Assembly: GCF_027257975.1 (NCBI RefSeq)
Contig: NZ_JANZKX010000003.1
Location: 682,001 to 746,000, forward strand
Length of the DNA stretch: 64,000 bases
DNA from: Pelomonas sp. BJYL3
GTDB lineage: Bacteria; Pseudomonadota; Gammaproteobacteria; Burkholderiales; Burkholderiaceae_C
Reading direction: 5' to 3'
Positions 29,402 to 37,964 of this stretch are shown in pieces. How positions within the stretch are numbered: position 1 is the first letter of the stretch; the number at the start of each line of letters is the position of its first letter. Made by a program: the position numbers and the translations under genes. Under the pieces are notes generated by a model. It worked only from the letters and a program-made list of their open reading frames with translations, was not told the DNA's origin and ran no database searches.

Positions 29402-30532
29402 ATGCTGCAGGCCGATGTGCTGATCATTGGTGCCGGCATCGTCGGCGCCGCCTGTGCACGCGAGTTCGCGCGGCGGGGGCTGTCCGTCGCCGTGGTCGAG
29501 CAATCGGCCCCGGGCGGCGGCGCCACCGCGGCCTCCATGGGCCACCTGCTGGTGGTCGATGCCGAGGGCGCCGGCGACGACCACGAGTACCAGCTCTCGC
29601 GCCGCTCCATGCAGCTGTGGGGCCAATGGCTGGCCGAATCGGGCGAGCATGAGCACGTGTCCGAGTTTCAGCGCTGCGGCACGCTGTGGCTGGCCGCGGA
29701 CGACGAGGAATGGCAACTCGCTCAGCGCAAGGCGCGCTGGCTGCAGTCCCAGGGCATGAATGCCGAACTGCTGGACGCTCGGGCCCTGCGCCAGCTCGAG
29801 CCGCTGCTGCACCACCGCCTGGTCGGCGCCCTGCGCGTGCCGGCCGACGGGCGCGTCTACCCGCCCAAGGTCGTGCAACGCTGGCTGGATGAATCGCGCG
29901 CCACGCTGATCCGCGGTGAGGTCCGCGACCTGCGCCCCGGCCGCGTGCGCCTGCAGGACGGCCGCCTCTTCAGCGCCGCGATGGTGGTGCTGTGCGGCGG
30001 CCTGGCCAGCCAGCGCTTCATGCCTGCGGGCAGTCTGCTGCCCAAGAAGGGCCAGCTGGCCATCACGCAGGCCCGCGAGCAGAGCCTGCGCCACCAGCTG
30101 GTCGAGCTGGGCTACATCAAGAAGGCCCATCTGGTGGACGAGGACACCGTGTCCTTCAACGTTCAGCCGCGCCCGGCCGGCCAGTGGCTGATCGGCTCCT
30201 CGCGCCAGATCGGCCGCGAGGAGCGCGAGATCGACCTCCCCATGCTGCGTCGCATGCTGGCCTGCGCGGCAGACTACCTCCCTTCCCTGCCTCAGCAGAG
30301 CCTGCTGCGCTGCTGGAGCGGCATCCGCCCCGCCAGCACAGATGGCCAGCCGCTGATCGGCGCCCACCCCACCCTGCGCAACACCTGGGTGGCCTGCGGG
30401 CACGAGGGGCTGGGCATCACGACCTCGCTGGCCAGCGCAGAGCTGCTGGCGGACCTCAGCCTGGCACAGCCCGCAGGCCTGGATGCCCGTCCCTACGACC
30501 CGGCGCGCTTCGGCATCGCCCTTCCCGCATGA
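29402..30532 (+). CDS. FAD-dependent D-hydroxyproline dehydrogenase, DadA-like subunit
   Basis: The 376-residue protein is a DAO-type flavoprotein opening with the dinucleotide-binding VLIIGAGIVGAACAREF and ending with the FAD-contacting CGHEGLGITTSLASAELL. In this context it is the catalytic subunit that oxidises cis-4-hydroxy-D-proline to 1-pyrroline-4-hydroxy-2-carboxylate. It is encoded with a small ferredoxin-like subunit and a second flavoprotein, matching the multi-subunit D-hydroxyproline dehydrogenase of other proteobacteria. Its stop codon overlaps the next start by four bases (ATGA). Confidence 0.9.
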   Translation: MLQADVLIIGAGIVGAACAREFARRGLSVAVVEQSAPGGGATAASMGHLLVVDAEGAGDDHEYQLSRRSMQLWGQWLAESGEHEHVSEFQRCGTLWLAADDEEWQLAQRKARWLQSQGMNAELLDARALRQLEPLLHHRLVGALRVPADGRVYPPKVVQRWLDESRATLIRGEVRDLRPGRVRLQDGRLFSAAMVVLCGGLASQRFMPAGSLLPKKGQLAITQAREQSLRHQLVELGYIKKAHLVDEDTVSFNVQPRPAGQWLIGSSRQIGREEREIDLPMLRRMLACAADYLPSLPQQSLLRCWSGIRPASTDGQPLIGAHPTLRNTWVACGHEGLGITTSLASAELLADLSLAQPAGLDARPYDPARFGIALPA

Positions 30533-30774
30533 AGACCCTCACCCTGCACATCAACGGCCACGCGCGTGCGGTACCTGCCGGCATCACCGTGGCGGCGGCC
30601 CTGCGCCGCTGCGATGTCACCCTCTTCGGGCAGACCGTCTACGGCAGCTCGCGCGACGTGTTCTGCGGCATGGGCCAGTGCCAGGCCTGCCGGGTACGCA
30701 TCGATGGCCAGGACGAGAGCCTGGCCTGCATGCGCCTGGTCGCCGAAGGCATGCGGGTGGAGACCCAGGCATGA
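30529..30774 (+). CDS. [2Fe-2S] ferredoxin-like subunit of D-hydroxyproline dehydrogenase
   Basis: This 81-residue protein starts MKTLTLHINGHARAVPAG and holds the cysteine pattern C-x4-C-x2-C-x12-C (CGMGQCQACRVRIDGQD up to LACMR) of a plant-type [2Fe-2S] cluster. Homologous small subunits of opine and hydroxyproline dehydrogenases pass electrons between the two flavin subunits. It overlaps both neighbours by four bases (ATGA at each end), strong evidence of coupled translation. The start at 30529 is fixed by that overlap. Confidence 0.9.
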   Translation: MKTLTLHINGHARAVPAGITVAAALRRCDVTLFGQTVYGSSRDVFCGMGQCQACRVRIDGQDESLACMRLVAEGMRVETQA

Positions 30775-32045
30775 GCTCGCTTCAGGCGCCCCATCTCGTG
30801 ATCGGCAGCGGCCCGGCCGGCCTGGCTGCGGTGCAGACCTTGCTGAAGGCCGATGCCGAGGTGCTGTGGCTGGACAACCAGGCCCAGGCCGGTGGCCAGA
30901 TCTGGCGCGGCGGCCCAGCCGCGCAGGACGCCCAGGCGCGGCGCCTGGCACCCGTGCTGCCGCAGCTGCTGGCAAGTCCGCGCCTTCGCTTCCTGCCCGG
31001 GCACATGGCCGTCGGCACCACGCCGGAGGGCGGGATCCTGGCCCAGGACATGAGTGGCGGCCGCCTCAAGCAGCTGCGGGGCGACAAGACCCTGCTGGCA
31101 CTGGGCGCGCGCGAACTGCATGTGCCGGTGCCGGGCTGGGACCTGCCCGGCGTCACCGGAGCGGGCGGCCTGCAGGCGCTGGTCAAGGGCGGCTGGCCGG
31201 TCGAAGGCAAGCGCGTGATGCTGGCCGGCAGCGGCCCGCTGCTGCTGGCCACGGCCAAGACACTGCAGGAGGCCGGCGCCATCCTGGGTGGCATCATCGA
31301 GCTGCGCGCCTTGCAAGACCTGACCCTCTTCGCCAGTCGGCTGAACCTGGCGCAATGGCGGCAGGCCCTGGCCCTGCGCTGGCAGCTGCGTCGCGTGCCC
31401 TACCGGATCGGCGTGCAGGTCGTGCGTGTGCTGGGCCAGTCCCGCGTCGAAGGGGTGCGGCTGAGCGACGGCCTGCGCGAATGGGACGAGCCTTGCGAGG
31501 CCCTGGGCCTGGGCTTCGGGCTCCTCCCCAACAGCGAGCTGGCAGCCATGCTGGGCTGCGACACCGGCCCTGACGGCCGCATCGTGGTCGACGACGGGCT
31601 GCTCAGCAGCCGGCCGGGCGTCTACGCCGCGGGTGAGTGCACGGGCATCGGGGGCATGGGCAAGGCCTGGATTGAAGGCCAGCTGGCGGCGCTGTCCATG
31701 CTCGGCAAGGACATCCCGGGCGCCCTGACTCGCGCACATGCCGGGGCCCTGGCCTTCTCGCAGCGACTGGCCCGCCACTTCGGCCCGACGCCGGCTCAGT
31801 GGGCCCGCTGCACGCCCGAGGTGCGCGTGTGCCGCTGCGAGGGCGTGCGCTTGCGCGAGCTCCAGCCTCATCCCGGCTGGCGCGAGGCCAAGCTGCAGAC
31901 CCGCTGCGGCATGGGCGCCTGCCAGGGCCGGATCTGCGGGCCGATCAGCCAGCAGCTGCTGGGCTGGCCCGAGGCACACCCCCAGCGCGGCGTGCGCTTC
32001 CCGCTGCAGCCGCTGCCGATCGCAAGCTTGCTGGACGAGCGCTGA
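30771..32045 (+). CDS. FAD/NAD(P)-binding subunit of D-hydroxyproline dehydrogenase with BFD-like domain
   Basis: The 424-residue protein has an N-terminal FAD-binding motif (LVIGSGPAGLAAVQTLL), a second nucleotide-binding motif (RVMLAGSGPLLLATAK), and a C-terminal BFD-like iron-sulfur segment with VCRCEGV and CGMGACQGRICGP, four cysteines placed for a [2Fe-2S] cluster. This layout matches the large alpha subunit of opine/D-hydroxyproline dehydrogenases. It overlaps the small subunit by four bases. It is the last gene of the operon, and only 9 bp separate it from the convergent gene at 32055. Confidence 0.9.
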   Translation: MSSLQAPHLVIGSGPAGLAAVQTLLKADAEVLWLDNQAQAGGQIWRGGPAAQDAQARRLAPVLPQLLASPRLRFLPGHMAVGTTPEGGILAQDMSGGRLKQLRGDKTLLALGARELHVPVPGWDLPGVTGAGGLQALVKGGWPVEGKRVMLAGSGPLLLATAKTLQEAGAILGGIIELRALQDLTLFASRLNLAQWRQALALRWQLRRVPYRIGVQVVRVLGQSRVEGVRLSDGLREWDEPCEALGLGFGLLPNSELAAMLGCDTGPDGRIVVDDGLLSSRPGVYAAGECTGIGGMGKAWIEGQLAALSMLGKDIPGALTRAHAGALAFSQRLARHFGPTPAQWARCTPEVRVCRCEGVRLRELQPHPGWREAKLQTRCGMGACQGRICGPISQQLLGWPEAHPQRGVRFPLQPLPIASLLDER

Positions 32046-32054
32046 CCCGCCCGG

Positions 32055-32603
32055 TCAGCGCTTGGGCGCCTCGATGCGCACCAGCTGGAAATGCACCAGC
32101 TTGCCCCGCTGCTGCAGGGAGACGATACGGTAGGCCTCGGGCTTGCCGGCCTTGAAGAGCAGGCCGCCCTTTTCGGGCTTGTCATCATCGCAGCCCAGGA
32201 CCTTGTCGTCCTTCTTGCCGCCGCCCGTGTTCTGGCTGCAGTCCAGCACCGGGCCGTACTTGGCCAGCGCGTCCTTGTAGAAGCGGCTGACGGTCTCGAG
32301 GCTGTCCTCGCTGGAGAACTTGGTCACCACCAGCTTGAAGCCGAAGGTGCCGCCCCACAGGCCCATGGTCAGGGAGGCGAGATCGTCCTTCTTGTCGTAC
32401 TGCGGCTGGGCGCCGGGATAGGCCGGCAGGCCCACATCGGCCGGCGTGGCCTGCTGCTTGAACTCGATGCCGGCGCTGAAGCCGTTGGAGCTGGCCGTGC
32501 GGGAGGCCTTGTCCGTCTGCGCCAACGCGGCTGGCGCCGCCATCAGCAGCGGGGCCGACAGCAGCAGCGCGGCGGCGAGGGCGGGCGAGAAGCGCTTTTT
32601 CAT
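32055..32603 (-). CDS. Exported protein of unknown function
   Basis: The 182-residue protein has a clear signal peptide (KKRFSPALAAALLLSAPLL, cleavage near ALA-QTD). The mature part includes GFKLVVTKFSSEDSLE followed by VSRFYKDAL, a pattern recalling small periplasmic proteins of unknown role, and ends in a basic tail. I do not recognise a defined family. I choose the ATG at 32603, which opens the signal peptide; the longer frame to 32690 is not export-like. It converges with the hydroxyproline operon and is probably unrelated to it. Confidence 0.8.
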   Translation of the reverse strand: MKKRFSPALAAALLLSAPLLMAAPAALAQTDKASRTASSNGFSAGIEFKQQATPADVGLPAYPGAQPQYDKKDDLASLTMGLWGGTFGFKLVVTKFSSEDSLETVSRFYKDALAKYGPVLDCSQNTGGGKKDDKVLGCDDDKPEKGGLLFKAGKPEAYRIVSLQQRGKLVHFQLVRIEAPKR

Positions 32604-32760
32604 GGGGCATCTCCTGGACAGATGTTGAAACTTGCGTCCAGGATAGCCAGCCGCCGCACGCGCCCGCCAGGGGCTGGCGACAGGCTGCATGAGCGCGGTC
32701 CCCAGCGGAACGAGGTGCAGATGAAAGGCGGAGCGCGGCCTGAGGCGGGCCTGCGCCGGA

Positions 32761-33492
32761 TCAGGCGGGCTTCCTCGCCGCGCCCAGATACGTTTCGATC
32801 ACGCGGGCGTCCCGGGCCAGCTCGGCCGCCGGGCCCTGCAGGGCGATCTCGCCGGTCTCCAGCACGTAGCCATAGTCCGCCACTTCCAGCGCAGCACGGG
32901 CGTTCTGCTCGATCAGCAGGATGCTCACGCCCGCGTCGCGCAGCTGGGCCACGATGCGGAAGATCTCCTTCACGATCAGCGGTGCCAGGCCCAGGCTGGG
33001 CTCGTCCAGCATCAGCAGCTTGGGGCGGGACATGAGCGCGCGCCCCACGGCCAGCATCTGGCGCTCGCCGCCCGAGAGCGTGCCGGCCAGCTGCTCGCGC
33101 CGCTCCTTGAGCCGAGGGAAGATCTGGTAGACCCGCTCCAGCTCCTCGCGCCAGTCGCGCTGCCCCAGGCGCATGGGGCGGAAGCCGCCCAGCACGAGGT
33201 TGTCCTGCACGCTCATGGTGGTGAAGAGCTCGCGCTTCTCGGGGACCAGGGCCAGCCCCCTCATCACGCGGTCCTCCAGGCCGCTGGCCGCCAGGCCCTC
33301 GCCGTCGAAGACCACCTGGCCGCGTGAAGGCAGCACGCCCATCAGCGCGTTGAGCGTGGTGCTCTTGCCCGCGCCATTGGGGCCGATCACCGTGACCACC
33401 TGGCCCTGGGCCAGGTCGAGGTCCAGGCCGCTGAGGACCTCGGCGCGGCCGTAGCCGGCATGCAGTCCGCGCACTTGCAGCAATTGCGTCAT
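32761..33492 (-). CDS. livF: Branched-chain amino-acid-type ABC transporter ATPase LivF
   Basis: One of two ATPases of a HAAT-family importer. The 243 residues show Walker A (GPNGAGKST), the signature LSGGERQMLAVGRAL, Walker B (LLMLDEP) and the H-loop replaced by the Gln typical of LivF (LIEQNARAAL). It lies 20 bp after the fused LivM-LivG gene. Substrates of such systems include leucine, other amino acids, amides, urea and aromatic acids, so the name is by family only. Confidence 0.93.
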   Translation of the reverse strand: MTQLLQVRGLHAGYGRAEVLSGLDLDLAQGQVVTVIGPNGAGKSTTLNALMGVLPSRGQVVFDGEGLAASGLEDRVMRGLALVPEKRELFTTMSVQDNLVLGGFRPMRLGQRDWREELERVYQIFPRLKERREQLAGTLSGGERQMLAVGRALMSRPKLLMLDEPSLGLAPLIVKEIFRIVAQLRDAGVSILLIEQNARAALEVADYGYVLETGEIALQGPAAELARDARVIETYLGAARKPA

Positions 33493-33512
33493 GGTTTCTC
33501 TCCTGCGCGGGG

Positions 33513-35291
33513 TCAGTGCTCGGTGCCCAGGTAGGCGGCACGCACGATGGGGCTGTCCTGGACTTCCTGCGGCGTGCCCTCGATCAGCTTGGTGCCGAAC
33601 TCCATCACCACCAGGCGGTCGGTCAGGCCCATCACGAATTCCATGTCGTGCTCCACCAGCAGGATGCTCAGGCCCTCATCCTGCAACTGGCGCAGCACGG
33701 CGGCCAGGGCCTGCTTCTCCTTGTGACGCAGGCCGGCAGCGGGCTCGTCCAGCAGCAGCAGCGAGGGATCGCTGCACAGCGCGCGGGCGATCTCCATCAG
33801 GCGTTGAGGCCCCAGTGCCAGGTTGCCCGCGAGCTCATGCATCTGCTCCGCCATCCCGATGCGGCGCAGCTGAGCCTCGGCCTCCGCGAAGAGCTGGCGC
33901 TCCTCGGCCGCGTTGAACCTCAGCATGCTGCGCACCAGGCCCGCCCGGCTGCGCAGGTAGCCGCCCAGGGCGACGTTCTCCAGCACCGTCATGTCCGCGA
34001 TCATCTTCACGTGCTGGAAGGTGCGGGACATGCCCCGCTCGGCGATCTGGCGCGAGCCAAGGCCCGCCACGGACTGCCCGCGGAATTGCACCCGCCCGCT
34101 CGTGGCCGACAGCACGCCGCTGATCAGATTGAAGGTGGTGGACTTGCCCGCGCCATTGGGGCCGATCAGGCCGATGATCTCGCCCGCGCGGATCTGGAAG
34201 CTGACGTCATTGACCGCCACCAGTCCGCCGAACTGCTTGCGGATCCGGTCCACGTCCAGCAACAGCTCGCCGCGCCGGGGCTTGTCACGCGCCGGCAGCG
34301 CCGCGGCGCCGTCCCAGTTCCTGAGCCGGGCTCGCGCGGGATGGCGTCGTTGCCAGGCCGCCTGCACGAAGGGCCACAGCCCCTTGGGGGCGTACTTCAG
34401 CATCAGCACCAGGATCACGCCCAGCACGATGATCTCGAAGTTGCCGTTGCTGCCCAGCAGGCGCGGCAGCAACTCCTTCAGCTGGTCCTCCAGCAGCTTG
34501 ACCACGCCGGCGCCCACGAAGGCACCCGGTACCGTAGCAATGCCGCCGACCACCGCCATGAAGAGGTACTCGATGCCCATCTTCAGCGCGAAGGGGCTGG
34601 GGTTCACCGTGCGCTGGAAATGAGCGAACAACCAGCCCGACAGCGAGGCCAGCAGGGCCGCCAGCACGAAGACGCTGAGCTTGTAGCGGAAGGTCGAGAC
34701 GCCCATGGCCTCGGCCATGGTGGTGGCGCCATTGAGGGCGCGGATGGCACGGCCGGGGCGCGAATCCAGCAGGTGCCTGACCCCCAGCGCCGCCAGCAGC
34801 GCGCACAGCCAGATCAGCACATACATGGCCCGTCCGCTGGCCAGGGAGACGGCGCCCAGCTCCAGCGCGGGCAGCCCCAGCAGGCCGTCATACTTGCCCA
34901 GGAACTCGGTATTGGCGATCAGGTAGTTGAGACTCAGTGCCCAGGCGATGGTGGCCAGCGGCAGGTAGTGCCCGGACATGCGCAGCGTCAACAGCCCCAG
35001 CAGCAGGGCAACCGCCGCCGTGATGGCCAGTCCCGCAAAGAGGCCCAGCCACGGCGACAACCCATAACGCGTGGACAGCAGGGCCGTGGTGTAGGCCCCC
35101 AGGCCCACGAAAGCCGCCTGGCCGAATGACGTCAGCCCGCCGACCCCTGTCAGCAGCACCAGGCCCAGCGCGACGAGCGCAAACATGCCGATGTAGTTGA
35201 GCTGCGTGATCCAGAACTCCGGCACCGGCAGAGCTGGCAGCAGAAAGAACAGCAGCAAGGCGAGGGCGGGAAGTACTTTGCTTTGCGACAT
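33513..35291 (-). CDS. Fused LivM permease and LivG ATPase
   Basis: The 592-residue protein joins a LivM-type permease (about 1-330, with the family segment GVGGLTSFGQAAFVGLGAY) to a LivG-type ATPase (about 350-592) with Walker A GPNGAGKST, the conserved FQHVKMIADMTVLENV and Walker B LLLLDEPAAGL. The linker is Arg-rich. Such fusions are known in Burkholderiales. I start at the ATG at 35291 (MSQSKVLPALALLLF); the upstream extension reads through the livH end and is Ser/Cys-rich. The ATPase signature region reads ALGPQRLMEIARAL, without the usual LSxGQ. Confidence 0.92.
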   Translation of the reverse strand: MSQSKVLPALALLLFFLLPALPVPEFWITQLNYIGMFALVALGLVLLTGVGGLTSFGQAAFVGLGAYTTALLSTRYGLSPWLGLFAGLAITAAVALLLGLLTLRMSGHYLPLATIAWALSLNYLIANTEFLGKYDGLLGLPALELGAVSLASGRAMYVLIWLCALLAALGVRHLLDSRPGRAIRALNGATTMAEAMGVSTFRYKLSVFVLAALLASLSGWLFAHFQRTVNPSPFALKMGIEYLFMAVVGGIATVPGAFVGAGVVKLLEDQLKELLPRLLGSNGNFEIIVLGVILVLMLKYAPKGLWPFVQAAWQRRHPARARLRNWDGAAALPARDKPRRGELLLDVDRIRKQFGGLVAVNDVSFQIRAGEIIGLIGPNGAGKSTTFNLISGVLSATSGRVQFRGQSVAGLGSRQIAERGMSRTFQHVKMIADMTVLENVALGGYLRSRAGLVRSMLRFNAAEERQLFAEAEAQLRRIGMAEQMHELAGNLALGPQRLMEIARALCSDPSLLLLDEPAAGLRHKEKQALAAVLRQLQDEGLSILLVEHDMEFVMGLTDRLVVMEFGTKLIEGTPQEVQDSPIVRAAYLGTEH

Positions 35292-35304
35292 GACGGCCCC
35301 CTGC

Positions 35305-36339
35305 TCAGTGCTCTTCCCCATGCGGGTCGCGCAGGGAGCGCCACAGCAGCACAGGCAGGATGAAGGTGAAGACGATGACTTCCTTGTAGGCGCTGGCCCA
35401 GAAGGAGCTGAAGGACTCGAGCAGGCCCACCAGCACGGCGCCCAGCGCCGCGCCCGGATAGCTCGCCAGCCCGGCGAACACGGCGGCCACGAAGCCCTTG
35501 AGGCCGATGAGGAAGCCGCTGTCATAGAAGATGGTGGTCGTGGGGCTGATCAGCAGCCCCGACAGCGCGCCGATGAAGGCCGCCAGCGTGAAGGCCTGCT
35601 GGCCCGCCGCCGTGCTGGAGATGCCCATCAAGCGCGCCCCCAGGCGGTTCACCGCCGTGGCGCGCAAGGCCTTGCCGCGCAGGCTGTGCTCGAAGAACAG
35701 CCACAGGGCGCTGATCAGGGCCAGCGCCGCCGCCATGATGATCACGGTCTGGCCAGAGAGGCTCAGCGCACCGGCCGAGAAGTTGGCGTCCCAGAACGCC
35801 GGATTGCGGGAGCCCTCCGCGCCGAAGAACACGAGGCCCAGGCCGGTCAACGCGAAATGCACGCCCACGGACACGATCAGCAAGACCAGCACCGAGGCAT
35901 CAGCCAGCGACTGGTAGGCCAGGCGGTAGATCTGGGCCCCCATGGGCGTCACGATGGCCAGGCTCAAGGCGGCCTGTACCGGCAGGGGCCACTGGCGCGG
36001 TGCCGCCCACAAGGCCAGCAAGCCGATCAGCAGGCCGGGCAGTGCCTGCACCAGAACTCTCAGCAAACCACGCCTCCCTTGCCCGCCGCGCCAGGCCGCC
36101 CAGCCATCCAGCAGGGCCACCAGGGCGGTCATCACCAGCAGGAAGTGCGCCGTCGCCGGCGTCTGGCCCTGCTGCAAGGCAGCCAGGGTCAGGGCGCCAA
36201 AGGCCACGAATTCACCTTGCGGGATGAAGATCACCCGTGTCACCGCAAAGACCAGCACTGTGGCCAGGGCCAGCAGCGCGTAGATGGCGCCGTTGGTGAG
36301 CCCGTCCAGCGCGAGAATGCCTGCAATCGTGAAATCCAT
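35305..36339 (-). CDS. livH: Branched-chain amino-acid-type ABC transporter permease LivH
   Basis: The 344-residue inner-membrane permease starts [20 protein letters not shown], with eight or more hydrophobic segments and the EAA-like region [20 protein letters not shown]. The ATG at 36339 has AGAGG at a proper distance; the in-frame GTG six bases upstream does not. It is the first gene of livH-livMG-livF. No livJ/livK binding-protein gene follows, so the receptor must be encoded elsewhere. Confidence 0.93.
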   Translation of the reverse strand: MDFTIAGILALDGLTNGAIYALLALATVLVFAVTRVIFIPQGEFVAFGALTLAALQQGQTPATAHFLLVMTALVALLDGWAAWRGGQGRRGLLRVLVQALPGLLIGLLALWAAPRQWPLPVQAALSLAIVTPMGAQIYRLAYQSLADASVLVLLIVSVGVHFALTGLGLVFFGAEGSRNPAFWDANFSAGALSLSGQTVIIMAAALALISALWLFFEHSLRGKALRATAVNRLGARLMGISSTAAGQQAFTLAAFIGALSGLLISPTTTIFYDSGFLIGLKGFVAAVFAGLASYPGAALGAVLVGLLESFSSFWASAYKEVIVFTFILPVLLWRSLRDPHGEEH

Positions 36340-36429
36340 GGACACCGCCTCTTGTTGCGGCCCACTCTAAACAATGCGCCTGACACGGCGCTTCGTGGCA
36401 ACGCGCATTGACAAGGCTCAAGAAATAGT

Positions 36430-36441
36430 CCGACCGGTCGG
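36430..36441. promoter_or_regulatory. 12-bp perfect palindrome in the livH-crotonase divergent region
   Basis: CCGACCGGTCGG at 36430-36441 is perfectly self-complementary and lies 91 bp upstream of the livH start, in the 277-bp gap shared with the crotonase gene. This form is common for TetR-family operators that control acyl-CoA or amino-acid catabolism. No TetR gene is adjacent, so the regulator is an inference. Confidence 0.5.
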
Positions 36442-36616
36442 TAGATGAATTCCCGCACCGGATTCACCGCACTTAGCGCCGACATTGACGCCGCACAGAC
36501 ATTCCTGCGGGCCCACTCGGCGTGCCAGACGCCCAATATCCCAGTGGGGCACTCAGGGAATATCGCCCCGGAACCGCCGCCTACACTGGCGGAGCCTCGT
36601 TCACCGCGCCCCAACC

Positions 36617-37375
36617 ATGCCTTCCCACGCCCCTCGTCTGCAGATCGACCAGCACCTCGCCCGCATCACCCTGCGCCGCCCGCGAGTGGCCAACCGCCTG
36701 GAAATCGAGGATCTGCAGACACTGGAGCAGCAGCTGGACACGGTGAATGCACTGGCTGACGTGCGTGTGCTGCTGCTGGAAGGGGAAGGCAGGCATTTCT
36801 GCAGCGGTTTCAACATCGGCGCGGTCCCCGGCGTGGACGCGGGTGCGCTCTTCGAGCGGCTGACCGATGCCTGGGAGAACGCCCGCCCCATCACCATTGC
36901 CGCCATCCAGGGGGGCGTCTATGGCGGAGCCACCGACCTGGCGCTGGCCTGCGACTTTCGGCTGGGGACGCGCGCTTGCGAGATGTTCGTCCCTGCTGCA
37001 CGGCTGGGCCTGCATTTCTACCGCGGAGGCATGGCTCGCTACGTCAACCGTCTGGGCCTGGGCATGGCCAAGCGCGTCCTGCTCGCCTGTGAAACGCTGG
37101 ATGCCCAGGCCATGCTTGACTGCGGCTTTCTCGATCGCCTGTATGACGACGAGGCGCAGCTGCAAGCCCAGGCCCTGGAACTCGCGCAGTCCCTGTGCGA
37201 ACTGGCGCCCCTGGCGCTGTGCGGCATGAAGCGGCATCTCAATGCCCTGGCGCGGCACGAGCTGGACAGCGTTCAGCTGGCGGACGACATCGCCCGTGCG
37301 GCGGCGTCGCAAGACTTGGTCGAAGGCGTCCGTGCCTGGCAGGAGCGCCGGCCGCCGCGCTTCCAGGGCCGCTGA
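36617..37375 (+). CDS. Crotonase-family protein lacking both catalytic glutamates
   Basis: The 252-residue protein has the enoyl-CoA hydratase/isomerase fold: DVRVLLLEGEGRHFCSGFNI (oxyanion-hole region), QGGVYGGATDLALACDF, and a C-terminal ECH-like helix region. Compared with rat mitochondrial hydratase, the residue matching Glu144 is Asp (GGATDL for GGGCEL) and that matching Glu164 is Ala (FVPAARLG for GQPEILLG). It is therefore unlikely to be an ordinary hydratase. Another crotonase reaction or a binding role is possible. I start at 36617 (MPSHAPRLQIDQHL). It is divergent from livH. Confidence 0.85.
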   Translation: MPSHAPRLQIDQHLARITLRRPRVANRLEIEDLQTLEQQLDTVNALADVRVLLLEGEGRHFCSGFNIGAVPGVDAGALFERLTDAWENARPITIAAIQGGVYGGATDLALACDFRLGTRACEMFVPAARLGLHFYRGGMARYVNRLGLGMAKRVLLACETLDAQAMLDCGFLDRLYDDEAQLQAQALELAQSLCELAPLALCGMKRHLNALARHELDSVQLADDIARAAASQDLVEGVRAWQERRPPRFQGR

Positions 37376-37623
37376 GCCCGCCCACCGAAGCCAAAGGCGG
37401 ACGCCTCCGGAACTCGACAGGACCCCAGGGGCGTCTGCTGGAAGGCGCGGGCAGGCCACCGGATTCGGCCCCATGACCGAGGGACGGCGGCGAAATTCTC
37501 GCCCATGGGTCGTGCCGAACGGCGCCTGATGATGGAAAATACGGGGTGTAGAAAGGCCGGTTTCTCGGGCAGAGGAAGCCAGAGGGCCGGATCCCCGTCG
37601 TTCACTTACCAGTCAGGACCAGC

Positions 37624-37863
37624 GTGGCCAAGGACAGTACCAAGACGACCATCGACGCCGATGGTCTGCGCTACCGATCAAAAGCTCCCGGCTCGCCTTT
37701 TGCGGCCACCTCTTCCTTCGGCGCGGCCACCATGTCGTGCTTTCTCTGCGGCAAGCATCGCCCACGGGCCATGCTGAAGTCGAAGAAGCTGCTGGGCAAG
37801 TCTCAGCCGGTCTGCGCGCCCTCCTGCAAGGAGCTGGAAGAGCAGCTGGGCAGCAAGAGCTGA
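37624..37863 (+). CDS. Small Cys-rich protein, paralogue A
   Basis: The 79-residue protein uses a GTG start at 37624 with CAGGA upstream. It shares with the protein at 39253 an N-terminal block (DGLRYxSK, GSPF), the core SCFxCGKHRP, and a second Cys pair at the C-terminus (CAPSC). The four cysteines suggest a small zinc ribbon. I do not recognise the family. It is basic and may bind nucleic acid, but this is only a guess from composition. A terminator follows at 37903-37933, so it is a single-gene unit. Confidence 0.8.
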   Translation: MAKDSTKTTIDADGLRYRSKAPGSPFAATSSFGAATMSCFLCGKHRPRAMLKSKKLLGKSQPVCAPSCKELEEQLGSKS

Positions 37864-37902
37864 GCCGGTGGAGCCCGTCCGGGCTCCCCGCATGGCAAGC
37901 CC

Positions 37903-37933
37903 AACGGCCTGAGCCTCCGCCCAGGCCGTTTTT
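37903..37933 (+). terminator. Intrinsic terminator after small Cys-rich protein A
   Basis: A nine-base perfect stem, AACGGCCTG (37903-37911) and CAGGCCGTT (37922-37930), runs into TTTTT. It lies between this gene and the convergent tdk. Confidence 0.9.
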
Positions 37934-37964
37934 CATGCACAGTGTGTCTCGAGGCCGCGCAGAC

